Assembly (NCBI GenBank): GCA_027575765.1
Contig: JANBPT010000061.1
Span: 1 to 64,000, forward strand
Origin: Tieghemiomyces parasiticus
Taxonomy: Eukaryota; Kickxellomycota; Dimargaritomycetes; Dimargaritales; Dimargaritaceae
Length of the DNA stretch: 64,000 nt
Direction of reading: 5' to 3'
The position numbers were made by a program, and so were the translations under genes. The notes below the pieces were generated by a model. That model did no database searches. It was not told where the DNA came from and worked only from the letters and a program-made list of their open reading frames with translations. Below are positions 33,960 to 46,787 of this stretch, in pieces. Within the stretch, counting starts at the first letter, position 1. The number at the start of each line of letters is the position of its first letter.

Positions 33960-36900
33960 GGTCGCAACGGGGTAGTGGGCTGTAGGAGCGAAAAGGATAA
34001 CGGGAAATAAAAAGAGACCGGCGACCACAGGGGAGGCGTACGAGGCGGTGCGAGGCCAGGGGGCTCAGCAGAGCATAGGTGAACGAGCGGGGTCAGCAGT
34101 AGTATGAGGGACGGTCAGAGGATACGCTGGATAAATATGGAAAGATGATTAAGGTACGGCGACGGTGTGGCGCACGGGTACGGAGGGTCACACGGGAGGA
34201 CCGCTGGCGAGGAGGGACTTGTGGGTCAGGACACCGGGTACGTCAGCCGGGAAGAGGCTAGAAAGCACGGGGCTGAGCCAGCTGGCGGAGGGTCGGCGAG
34301 CCGAAGGGATACCGGACGACGGAAGGGTAAACAGGCGGTGTAGTGTAACCCACGGCGGAGGTGGACGGCACTAGGTGGTAACGAGGGGGGAGTAGTAGAC
34401 CAACTCTACAGCGACAGTGTGTTGGAAGGTAGGGTAGAGCGGCAATATAAGCAGCAGGAGCGGTGCGGAGCGAGGAGGGTGGGAGAATGTAGACGAGTAG
34501 TACGCCGACGGATATTGGTCAGCAAATAGGAATGCGATATGGAGGGTAAACGAGGTGGGCTGTAACGCAGAAGGAGGGGTCTAGTGTACAGAAGGCCGCA
34601 GGCTAGGGGATATATATGACGAGAATAGTAGAGTAGGGGCGACAGAGACCGGGGGGAGCGGTAGGGTACCAGGCGGCTGGTGGAGCGGACAGAGCAGCAC
34701 GTCGTCGTGGTGAACAAAGAGGAAGTGAGTGATAGAGACACGCGATGGTAAACCCTGTCGAGTTGAAAGGAAAGGGCAAGGCGGGGGCCGGGTTGGTAGG
34801 AGTAGTTTTAGAGAAGGTTGGGGCAGAGGCCGTAAAGATTATGCTGGAGCAAAAAGTGAAGAAGAGAGGGGTTGGAAGTAGAGCTTTTGGGTTGTGGAGA
34901 GGGAGGGAGAGGCAGGCGGGGGCCTTTAAATACTGACAAGCGTAAAGGGTGTATGCTAGGCCGAGTGGCAGGCCTAGGATTCCCACTGGCAAAAGAGTGT
35001 AGCCAAATATACGCACATCCGAGGGGCGCACTCCACCCGGAGGGAACCAACTGATGGATGATAAGCGCTAGGGGGGAGATGGGGTGGGAGGAAGTGGCGG
35101 CACGATAAAAAAAAGTAATATCCCACACGCATACACGCTGATGTCTAAATAGCGGGGGGAGCGGCCCATATTGATGTAGGCCGATGGAGGGAGAAAAGAG
35201 GGTAGGGCCATGGCGTTATCGCAGGGCGGCAGTGATGATAGGGCGAGGGGACGACGCCCATAGTGAATCAACACCAACCAAAATGACACCCCTGCTTTTC
35301 CATTAGCCCAACCTCGTGCAGGGAGCGAAACGGGGAAGAGAGGGGACTAGGGCATCCTGGAAGGGACCTAATCGAACTCCCAGCGTGAGAGAAAACGAGG
35401 GTGGGCGGGGACCATCGCACCTGGAAGGCCAGGGGGTGTGTGTCTGGGTGTAGAGTTAGGGGGCGGGGGATGTACCCCCTCTCCCGTAGCCCGCGGGCGG
35501 CGGATCGCAGTTTAGCGGCCAAGGACCCCGACGTCAGCAATATCAAAGTGATTCATGAGGCCAACGGCGAGGGAGCGGGGGAAGATGGGGAGGGGGACTC
35601 GGTGGGCGACGGTGGCACCCCCTCCCCCTCGCCTGTGGCCAGACAGCGACAGGCATCTCCCTTCGCATAGCATGGTAGCCCTGGCCCGGGGGCCCAGCCA
35701 ACGAGGCTATTGGGCGGATGCTCCAGTCTTGCTGCCCAGCGCTTATCCAGGGTCCGTCGGAAGCCCCGCAGGCACAGTGGAGCGCGCCAGTCGGGGCTAT
35801 ACGGACGGCGGTGGAGGGTTCGGTCGTTTAGCGGAGCAACACGGGGGGGGCGTCGGGCGGTTGCGGTGGAGAATCTTCGATTCAAAGGGAGAGAATTGGA
35901 GACGAGGCGATTATTCATCCTGTCCTGCCACTGGCTCCGGAGACCTTCAATGGACGGGAATTTCAACGTCTTCGCTAGCCAAGCGGAGAAGGGCCCGCTC
36001 TGATGCCTCGCCGACAACTGGCTATCAAGAAAGCAGTCCGACAGCTCTTCCCGACACCTCCCAATGGCCTAGTGCGTTATCCTGAAATCCGACCTGTAAG
36101 GAGCTCCCTCCAAATGTCTATCGATTATTATTTCTTTAGGAACGGTTGGTTTCTAGATGGTACTCGCAACCGCAGCCCGGCCCTCGCGAGTATGGATGGG
36201 CGTAGCAGCTCCAAGCGCGGTGGCCCGCACCTGGGCCCAGGACGCCTACCCCTTTAGCGGGCCAACTGATATTATGGCGCGATGTCGACGTAAGTTGGGG
36301 AGCCCCCCCCCCTCCTCCCCAGGTACAGGTAGATGCGGCCCGTGGCGGTGAAGATTACCTTTCCGCAGGGAATGGTGGCATACGTTCGACGGCCTGACTA
36401 GGCATAGGTCGACATGACTGTGAGGTGGGAGGGGGAAGGAGGGTGCTTATGGAGTACCAGTACTGTCCACACCGGTTAGCAACCGTTCAGGGGCCATCGG
36501 TCTCATCGAGCCAACCTCGGGTTACACCCAGGGTGCCCATTACAGGCCACTATGACGCACCCTGTTTAAATCCGGACCGGCTGTGACACTGTGGGCATGG
36601 TTTTTCGGTCAAACGTTGCGTCACCTCCATCAAAGGCAGCGGATAAACAGGCCTATCCACGCCAAACCTTTGACCGAGTTTGCCAAAAAGTAATTTACGA
36701 CAAGGCTCAAGCGAGGGAAGCCGCTAGATTGTTTTGGGGCGCCGTGCGATCACATTGGGGCCATGCGGAGTGGCTGTCATTAAGGCGACTCCATGGCTCA
36801 CCTAGCTCGTAGGCCCTCCTGGCTGGGCTGGCCGGCAGTGTCCTGATGCGGCCCGTAGGCGGTGTGTGCGCGGGTGTGGGTGCGGGGTAGAGCCCTCACG

Positions 36901-39785
36901 GGACCATAGCTTCTCATTTCCGCCTCGGCTCTTTGGGACTGGTCTGCTCCAATCCGCGGCGTTGTTGGCCTCCCCCGCCACACCCACGGCCTCCGCCGGC
37001 TGGTCATTCGCCAGCTGAGGGAACTCGAGTGGCCTCGGCTGATATTGGTGGTGGGTACCGGGCGATACAGGGGTGTAGGCGAATGAACCCGGGGGCTGGC
37101 CGCCAACCCTTTGTGGGGAGGAAAGGAAGGGAACTGTGAAAGCGATAAATAGATTGGCCGCCGGGATATATAGCTCTAGGCAGCGATCCCTCCTCTCACT
37201 TCTACTCCGCTCCAGCGGTTCCTCATCCCCACCCCCAGCGCCGTGCGCCGACGTTAAAGGGGAGGGGTCTTTTAGATGCAAGTGGCAAGACTGAGAGGAC
37301 GCGCTACTATGGCGTGTGCCGCACGGTCACTTAACTTCACCGTCCCCAATCCAGCCTTGCCCTGCCCTTCAGTCGCTTCCTGCAACAAACCCTCTCCGAT
37401 TCTCCCCCCTGATTGTATCGAGTGCTGCATTCGCGAAGAGAACCGACCAGCACGCGTGTGCGCGTATGTAGCTGGTTCGTGACAACCAAACCTCCTCACC
37501 CGTGTTCTGCAGGCTGATTCGTGTATTCGCGGTTGCCCACTCACCCCTCATTTACACACACACACACCAAAAGTCAGGGGAGAAAAGCGTGGCCGATAAC
37601 GATAACGTGGTCTGCCGTTCGAGGGCGATAGGATGGAATGTCTCAGAGGACGGGCACATGGTTCTATGGCCCAATATGGTCTTATCGCCTAAAGGAAGAG
37701 GGTGGTGTTCATAAGCTTGCCTGCCATTAAGGAATACTTATCCGCCAGTGTAGCTTTGAGGTCTCAAATTAGAGTGGCGGCCGGGGGTCGGCCTGTACAG
37801 ACAGTGTCCATTCTTATCGCCAAAAAAACAACAACGGATAAGGGGTGGGCTGATCCGGGACCAGATCTGTGGGACCCGATAAGATAACGGACCTGATACC
37901 AGCGATACCATTGCGCTGCCAGGTGAACATCAGAAGTGGTATGCCAAGATTGTGTGCGTATGGCGTGCAGGCATGGTCAATCATGCAAAAAATGACACAT
38001 AATCCGATACCATTGGTAATGCTACTGAGCGAATGGATCCACTCCAATAGGTTGGCAACGTGCCTTTGACCATGGTTTCAGCAAGGAGTTCAGACTTGAG
38101 CCAACCGGGGCCTAGCCTATCCGTTAAAATCCACTATCGGAGATGCAAACTGTTTTGCTTACTTGCCCAGCCATTCACCAACTGGTAGGTTGGTTGCAAT
38201 CGCGCCTAATCAGTAAGTTGGGCACTCGGCAGGTATAATTTTGCTACCCGGTCTCGTCCCTCGCCCTCCTCCCACTCTAAGGCTTGAAATCAACCAAGGT
38301 CACGACGACCCAGTTAATGAATAGACGCCATTCTCAGCCTTGCTGGCGGACCCGTCTTCCATAGTCCCAAGGAATCTCGACCGCAACCTGGACGACACAT
38401 CTGCCGAGTTGTTCATAAAGCCTTAAAAGGGTACATTAGACCGAATGAATCACGAGGGCAAGGGCCTCCTCTCCGGCTACGACTGTTGGTGACTGATGCA
38501 GAGCTGCCCACCTCCTCCTCCCTCCCCTCCTCCTCCCTTTCCCATGGGGCTGGAGGTGGGGGGGGGTGGGCGAGGGAAATAGGGGCAAGAACCTAAGGCC
38601 CTTCACGATGACCGGCCCTGACATCCCTATGGTTATTATCCTTAGTAGCTTTTCCCTCTCATTACCTAATTTTCCATCATGGTGGCCATGGTACTATGGT
38701 CTAAGGCCGAAAGTCAACCCTGCCGGTGGTCACTTGATACAACTGATTTGCCGGTTTTTTATTCAATGTAACGATGGGTTCCATGCGTAAAGGCGACACT
38801 GTCGCACACTCTTACTCTCCTAGCAGTACGGCTAACCCTTTGAATGGTCTCCTCCGCCCTTTTTTCCCATCCCGAAGTTGCTCCATTGGAGCCATTGCTG
38901 CCGCCACACCATTGGTTGGTTTGAATAGTGACAGGTTTAGTTTTTGACACCCCTCCCTAACGAATTACGTCGTCAGCATACACCAGAAGGTAAGACTCGA
39001 TTTAGATGGAAACCAAAAAAAAATCAAATGGTTACGGTGAAGTGGATGGAGGTTGTGACGAACGAGAGGCGCTGCGTGCTCAGCCAAGGCGGGCTGGGTA
39101 ACTAGAGGATCGATCACGTCAGGATCTACTAGTCGATTTAGATAAAATATAAATGCACATCTCTATGAACATGGTCACATCCCGTTCACTACCGCTCCAT
39201 CAGTGAACTAATGCCTACGAGGTCGATACCCTCGACAATCCTAGTCGCTCCTAATCGCTCCGCCTGGCCCCTCGTTCACCCTACGATTAATAGGGGGCAT
39301 TTTTGGGGAGAAGATCAAGACCCTGTATGATACTATAGCTTACTCTACGTCAGCTTACATTGCGATTAGCATGGATTACCGCCCAGTTGTTCCTTCCCCC
39401 CCCCCGCCTCTATTCTATTCTCGCAACACCGGGATTTTGCGCCTACGTTCCATCAGCCCTCGACCTTCACATAACCACTCCCCTCCCCTACATATCTTTA
39501 TCCTCGTCCGCCCCGCTTTCGAAGGCAACCGGAACCGATCGCGCCCCTCCCCATTTGACGGACCCTCTAAGGAGAGAGCCGGGTTACTCCGCCACACGTA
39601 ACTTGACTGGTCCCCCAGTTCGGACGTTGGTTGGTGGGACAAGCGAATTCGGCACTCGTCGTCGTCGTCATCATCATCGACATTCCCATCCTGTTGACGT
39701 TGTGATGTTCGAACGGTGTGGCTCCGCCCGACTGTGACGAGAGGAGGGGAGGTTGCACTGACGAAGGTGATCCCTTCCCCCGTCC

Positions 39786-40074
39786 TTTATTGTCCACCCA
39801 TGGTGACCCCAGTTTCGATTATCTACCAAGGTTCCACCCTGCTCGCCTCGAAACTAAAGACTTTTCTTGATGCCCCTCCACTCCCTGCCCCTGGCGACCC
39901 GAGCGCGTGTCAAGGGTAAGGGTTTTCCAAGGCTGGGTCGGTTGACACCGGATCCCCCCCCTTCCTCCGCAACTTGGACTTGGACTTAGACTGTGAAACC
40001 CCACCTATTAACGTCCAGGTCTTGATTGGCGGTAATTCGCCAGGTACCAATTCGACATGTGGTTGAGAATGACG
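39786..40074 (+). pseudogene. Possible eroded coding fragment
   Basis: One frame contains protein-like stretches (YQGSTLLASKLKTFLDAPPL, then after a TAA, AGSVDTGSPPFLRNLDLDLD and INVQVLIGGNSPG) before further stops. Codon choice resembles the neighbouring genes. A GT donor (CAAGG|GTAAGG) follows the first piece, so a spliced gene is not excluded. No family recognised. Low confidence. Confidence 0.2.
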
Positions 40075-41481
40075 CCGCTTCGACTGTCGACGTCACCGGA
40101 TCGAGGCGACGTTTTAAGAGGAGGAAGGGGGGAGTGTGGGCGTGGGCATAGCGGGGATAGGTGTGTTGGAATGGGAGGGAGGTCGACCCCGCAATGAAAG
40201 AAAATTGCAATACACAAAACGAAGTGGACATGTCCTCCTTCGCGAAACCGACCGGACGTCAGTCAGCCTTGTAGTAGCTGATGGTCCTTCCCTGTCTTCA
40301 GCAATCGACCCGAGAGGAAGAAAAACCTGGCAGATCCCCCGCCCTGGATAGCGAGCGGGTCGTAGGCGAGGCGGGATTGGTGTTTTGAGCGTGGTTTTAG
40401 ACCGCCTGGCGATTCGTCTTGGCTTCGCTTCCGTCGGAGTCTAGCACGCTATCGTTAGTTGTGCGATCCGGTAGCGAGGGCGTACGGTCTTCGAGTGGTG
40501 GCAGCCTCCCTACGGTTCGCCTCCTCTCGAATCCCTCGCTATCAGCTGATATTCCTCGCCCATCCACCAGCGTATCCACGAGTCGATCGGTACGGCATGT
40601 GCAGCATCGTGCATTGATTGAAAAACTGTTATATCCAAATAGGAATAGCCCCTATCCGAATAACTGCGTGCATACACACACATCTGGGTGTGTGCGTGTA
40701 TGAGGGTCCCGGTTCTGTGGGGAAGGGAAAGAGGGAGAGTGGGAGGAACTGTTGGGGTACCTCCCCCTCCCCACAACCCTAACCCCAGTTTTCCACAACC
40801 ACCCTCACTGCCTCATCTGATTAACTTTCCCACATTCATTTAGACATTTGGGCCGCTGCGAACAGATCCCTGATGTGCACCTGCCAAGTTCTTCCTCCAT
40901 CGCTAAGAACTGGCGAGTCAGGTGTCCACACTGTGCTGTACTCCCCCTTAGGGTGCGCCACCGGTACTTGGGTGGAAATTATAGATTACTACTGGTGTGT
41001 AATCGGAGATTTCATACAGCTCAGTCCATTGAATACAAGCAGCGAACCACTGGGTTGTGGCGTGACCTTCACCGAAGCATAAACATCTTGTCGTGCACCA
41101 CCCTCTGTCTTCAGGTTAAACCCTGTTTCTCCTGGCGCTCTTCCTACCCTCTCTGCATGCTTCAATGTATACCACTTTCCGTCCGAGCCGCCCTTAATTG
41201 GCGAGACTTTTGTGGGCTAAATCTCTACTGAGGGCCTGGGTTCAGTTGCTAGGGACATGAGTTCACGTTTCTCATCTACAGAACGAAGTCGTATTGACCG
41301 AATTTTAATTATTCCTTTACCATTCATTTCGCTGCCGACCTTGCACATCACCTTCATTGAGAAGGTAGGGCTGAAATGGGGGTGGACCAGGGTAAGTACA
41401 CCGGGTTTAGCCCCTTCGGTTAATAGCGATCCATGCAGCCATTTCCAGCGGTGGACAGACCCCGCCATCATCCTCCCTCCC

Positions 41482-41504
41482 CACACGCACACACACACAC
41501 ACAC
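41482..41504. repeat. (CA)n microsatellite
   Basis: CA repeats with one CG interruption near the start. Confidence 0.7.
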
Positions 41505-42662
41505 CATTACCGGTCAATTAGACCTTATGCAGTGCGCGCGCTCGGGACCCTCTATCGCCTTCGGGACCGACAGTGGCCTTCCCTAGTCGACCGGAAGGGA
41601 GGAAAGGGAAGGATTCGTGCTTTAATGAGTACCTTCCACAACCGGAATTATTGGCATGGTCCATTATGAAGGGCACTGAAAGGTGGCTTGTATTGGCGTT
41701 CCGGTATTTATTGACAATACAGAGCCCAGTCATACATTTATCTGAGCGAAGAGGGAAATGTATATTTCCTCCCCCCCCCCCACATAGCCGTACACAATAA
41801 CGCATTTCATAGGATCTGCTAGGATCTCTAAACCACCACATGGTGTTAATCTTGGATAGTTGTTGGACAAACGCTAATTAATCAAGGTATCGGCCCAAGC
41901 CTCAGGGTCTGTATCTAATTTTTCAATTTTTTTCTCTCCTTTTATTACGGCCCAACCGCCAGCTCACGCGACCCTGCCACATAAGGATAAGATGAAAAAG
42001 CTTGAATATGAATCCCACTTTTCCTCCCTTCACCTGTACCCTGCTCACGCGGATACCGCCAAAGCCAGTTGGGACCGTGGCGAAGGAGGATAAAGTGGCT
42101 AGAAGGGGGAAGGATAACGAGGGGAAATATCGAATAATAATAAAACCCTGAGGGGAGGGGGAAGGGCGCGACCATTGTGATGCAATACGCCGATGATAGA
42201 TAGACAGGAGTGAAACCGAGCCGATACCACCACCACTATCATCCCAAACAATTCATCAACAAGCGTGCCGCATAAGTTAATATGTGTGTCCAAGACGTGG
42301 GACCAGAGTCCGCCCTTCCTCATTCATCACGGACCCGCATATCTACCTCCTCCTTTCCTGCCGGCCCAGGGCTTCATTTATAAGCCGTCTTATCATTAAG
42401 ACTATGCCACTACCATCTAACCAAATGAAGCGGCCGATGCGAAGTGACCGATTTTTTATTGATTTTTTTTTGGTTATGGTTTTGTCATGGTATGGCTACG
42501 GGGGGTGGGTAAGGTTCGCAGGCGGATCCAAGCTGACCATATGAGCTCTACTTTCCCGCGCTTTGGGTCTGACCACAGGGTGGCTTGGAATACTAAGAAA
42601 GAATAATAATAATAGCGTAGATGAATGTGAGGCGTACGTGGAAGAGAAGGGGAGAGTTGCCT

Positions 42663-42678
42663 CCCCCCCCCGGGGGGG
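42663..42678. repeat. Palindromic C9-G7 homopolymer junction
   Basis: Nine C followed directly by seven G; the inner 14 bp form a perfect GC palindrome able to form a tight hairpin or Z-like structure. It may also be a sequencing weak spot. Confidence 0.6.
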
Positions 42679-45380
42679 AATTGTGCAACCAGGCCCTGAG
42701 TCCAATGTATCAAAACGTGTGAGGGTGTAGGTGCCGAAGAATAGAAGGATCATGGTATTATGGCACCACCGGTCATGATTAGATCCGGTATAATACCTAG
42801 GCATTTTCGCCGGAGGGAAGGGCGGAGATGGGGGTTGTCAAGGGAAGAAGTTCATAATCCGGAAAGGCTCGGATGGAGATATGTTCACTACAGTCATCAA
42901 CGGTCTACGGTTGGCGGGCCGTGCTGTCTATCTCGCCCCTCACTCCCCACCGGCCCAAGCCGTCCACACTACCGCGTGAGTAAACTCACCGTTCCAATTG
43001 CCGGCCGTTCATTGACATTGTAGGGGAGATCTCCCCTCACATATAGAGAAGAGAGAGGTATGTGTATGTGTGGGTGGGTGTAGTTGTGGAGTTGGTCGGG
43101 GAATGAGCCATGCCGAAGCGTATTCCGAGCCTGTCTCCACTTTCCCACCCCGCCCATCATTAACGGCTGCGCCCCCATCTTGGGCGCCAAGTCCCATCGA
43201 CACGGGTCTCAACGCAACCCCTTCGATATTAAAGGGCCTGGTCTTATCGGATCAATCGTCGTAGGCCAGCCAAGTGGCGTGATAGCCGTGCATTCCGGAT
43301 GCCGAAAGTTGAGAGGGGGAGGGAGGTCAGCTATCTCTCGACCTGGAGTTGCATGTCTGCAGGCTATGCCGGGCCATGCAGAGGCTTTTAGTGAAGGGCC
43401 CAACCGACAAGTCCTCGGGGCCACGGTTTCCACTATCCACTTTAGCCAGGCTTGGTACTAATGTCGCAGCAATACCCTCGGCCTAGCGGGACGTACTACG
43501 GGCTAGAATGACACTTGAGGGGGGGAGTGGTGAACCTACACGTGTAATGGCAGTAGACACCGAGATGCTGAACATGGGAAGAGGGTAGCCGTAGGGCATC
43601 CTGCCCGACCCTTCTCTCCCACCATGCCTGTGCGTGGTGCAACGGGCTTGTGGGAACCTTCGCAGCGACTACCAGTCCCGAGAGAACATGGTCAGTCTGG
43701 CTGTGTGTCCGTGCCGTCCACTCGTATATACAAGTTCTGTGCAACTCATGCTCAGGCTGGAAAGCTAACCGGGAGGTCAAAGTAGGCCGAGGGATACAAT
43801 TCCAACCCCCCCATCCTGAAACCAGCCCTACCAGGGCCGCGTTGTCCGTTTAAGAAGCCTGCGCAGCATACCTGAGTTCTAAATAAATACCGTAAGCTTG
43901 GTGTTACAACCCTACAGTTTAAGAGAGGGGTGTACATTGTAGGTCTGAGAGCTAGCATCTCCATCATCTCTGCCACCCTATTTTTACGGGCACCCTACCC
44001 TATTTTCTGAGATATCTGTTATATTTTTACTTTTTTTTTTCTATCATCGCCTGGCAGTGATGGAATTTTGACCGCCACTCACTGCAAGTCATTCAAAGGT
44101 ACACCGGAGGGGGAAAGGCGGGGTTCCCGTTTGCGATCTAGCTGATAAGAGAGTGCCCTCTCCCAGTTGGGAGTGTGCGATATTTGGACCCTGCGACCCA
44201 CGGGCCCGGCCATACCACACCGTATGGTGGCCGTAACCAAAAATAGCAGGTGCAGGCTAGTTGGTGAGCCACGAGAATAAAGGGGCAAGCGGCGTGGAGT
44301 ATTGGACTGTTTGGTTGAAGGCGAAGGGAGACTCCGGTGGCTGATTTCCTCCGAATCCCGCACGTTATCGATAACTGCCCTCCCATTCGTCCAGAATGGC
44401 CACGTAGAGAACCCAGAAAAAAAAAGAAAAAAATTGTATGCAAAAGGGGAGAAGGATGGAGCGAACTCATCAAGGTTGCTGACCAACCATAACATGGCGA
44501 TGCCGATTACCATGCCAGCCTCCCAGGTTTTCCATATATAGATTGGCTCTCGGGACTAACCTTTAATGTTCATTGGACAATCATCTGGGGCCAGATGTAA
44601 AGGGAGGGAGGGATAGGGGGCAAATGTCTACCACTTTGCATTATCTTCGCCATCCATTCGCCACCATTCGATGGCAAAATCATTCCACATAGCCCCGTCA
44701 ACGAGAGAGCCTGCTGTTATGGTAGGCCTCCGCGCTATTCCCCTCCCCATTCGACTCCGCACTCCTCGGATAATACGCTGCGGCTCCTCCCACACCCTAC
44801 CTGCTTTGACAGCTAACCAGTCGGCGTAAAGCCTAGCGCCGCCGGATACGGTGGCTGTGCGGGACCATTGGTTAGTCTAGGGGGGGGGGGGTTTCCGGCT
44901 CCATTGACTCCAGCCTTCCGGGGACACCATGATAGGTGCGGGTCGGAGTCATTCAACAAGTCTCCTGGCTTGTAAGGGTAGGCCCGGCTGCATAAATGGC
45001 CCCGTCCCACCGTGTTCTACCGAGTTGATTATATCTGCAATAGTCGGGGCTGCACTGATAACCGGAGGCTAATAGAGGGGCTAGGTGGGTGGGTGCATAA
45101 GGAGGTTTAATGCAAGCCCTGCATGGTCTTCCCCTAGAGTAGTACATTGTTTGTATCGGCTTGTTACTTAAAATTAGACCATCATAAGTTGTGGCATGGC
45201 TGGGCCCCTGAACTACAAGATCTATACTCCCTGTATTGTGCAGGGTGGTGGCTGAGAATAGCTGTCAGATGGCAGGGCTCGATACTATCGGCGAGAGCTA
45301 GGAAAATGTGAAGGGATAAGGCTGCCGACAGCGGCAGGGGGGCGATGCCCGAGTCCACTAACCGAGTTTGGTCGAGGGCT

Positions 45381-45408
45381 CTCCTCCTCCTCCTCCTCCT
45401 CCTCCTCC
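45381..45408. repeat. (CTC)n trinucleotide microsatellite
   Basis: Nine CTC units in a row, ending CCAG. It is not within a supported coding region. Confidence 0.75.
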
Positions 45409-46787
45409 AGCTTCCCTCCAAGCTAGAGAATCGATTCCATTCGTTCCTTATCCATCATCACTGGCGGAAAGTGTGAATTGGGGTGAGTAAGGAGGACTTG
45501 CAAGCTGTCCAAGTTTTCTCGCTCGTGATTCCTTAAGTAATGGCCACAATGTTGCTGGATTAAGTACCGTAGCGGCTGCGGGATGGAGGCAGGAGGGGTC
45601 ATCCGGTACCTTTTGCGGGTGCGTATGTCTATAATCTCCGCCTACCTCGCCGTTCAGAGAGCGTGACCGAGAGTAGTACCTAGCTGGGGCGGAATTAATA
45701 TTCTCCTTTTACAGACTGCCCGCTATACCGCAACCTCTCGTCTATTATCCCAGGCTTGCCGCTGGCAAAGTCGACTTCATCCTTACCGCTTGGAATAGGA
45801 GGGTGAGAGTCGTTCTCCGGATTAGGGTTAGTCGGCCCTCGTTTTCCTTCTCTGGCCCGGATAGGCTACTAGTCATTACCCTGGTGGGGGGGGGGAAGGT
45901 CAGTGTGGCGCAAGGCGTGGTCCGAAGTTGCCCACGGTCTCTAACCAAATGGAGGTGTAGGGTGGAATAGAGGAAACAATAGTGGCGTTCAATGCCTGGA
46001 GAGCAGTTGAGTGGTTAATGCACCTCTACCCACTCCCTCCCCTGCCCTCCACCCCGAGCTATTGATGGCTACGCCCTCGACCCCCCTTATCTACTCATTG
46101 CCTCCTCTAGCGAGCCGCATGCCTTGATAAGGTACATTTTTCCTCATTCCTCCTTAAGTTTAACCGAAACGGTGAATGAACTGAATCCCGGTATCCTTAC
46201 ATCCCCGATCCCCTTTCCAGCGCACCAGATAGTCCCTGCGTCATGTTGTTTCAGATGATCGAGAATTGAAGTCCGACAGACAAGCGGATTAGGGAACCTG
46301 ACAGACAACCAAAATGCATGGCCGGTTGCGGGATCGACCTTAGAGAGCCCACCTGACCGTTTCGTCGCCAGTACGATTAAAGCAGAGCATGAGGAGGGGT
46401 AGAGTAAACTTATCAACCCAGTTGACCAAGCCACCACCTGTGTCTCGCCGATATTTAATTCCTCGTCTTCCGGATCCGCACATTTAAATGTGATGCAAGG
46501 GAGCGAAAGGGAGAGAGACAGAGGCCTCCCGGCGGATGCTTGGGTTCGCCGTGGTTAATTACCGATAGTGTTTATTACCATGCAATTCAAATGAATGTAT
46601 TAGAAAGCAGAGTGGAAAAGAAGGGCAAGGAGCGGGAGAATGCCGGAAACGAAGGGATACCTAGTGAGATGAGCCGATAGGGGACGGCGAATAAAAAGAC
46701 ACAGCAATTGAACCATATGTACTCTGTCGCGCGCGTGCTCTCTTTCTCTCTCTCTACAACTCAAACCCCTCCCCCTCCCACTCCAGT

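Larger units (their letters stand above)
33960..46787. other. 12.8-kb gene-poor region
   Basis: No gene I can recognise on either strand. The part near 34.0-35.1 kb is presumably promoter of the CBM21 gene. Scattered frames with coding-like composition exist, for example 35500-35670 (+), 36591-36812 (+), 39800-40070 (+) and 40400-40590 (+), but they are broken by stops or lack splice partners, so they look like eroded genes or chance frames. Simple repeats lie at 41482-41504 and 45381-45408, and many C/G homopolymers are present. No tRNA, rRNA or transposon ends were identified. Confidence 0.45.

Noticed and set aside
33184..33975. Plus-strand open frame of about 260 codons opposite the CBM21 gene
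   Set aside because: Composition-driven shadow; the minus-strand product carries clear CBM21 and RVxF motifs.
33957..34028. Upstream in-frame ATG for the CBM21 protein, giving a hydrophobic leader
   Set aside because: Glycogen-targeting PP1 subunits are cytosolic; the leader looks like translated 5' flank. The ATG at 33959 is preferred.
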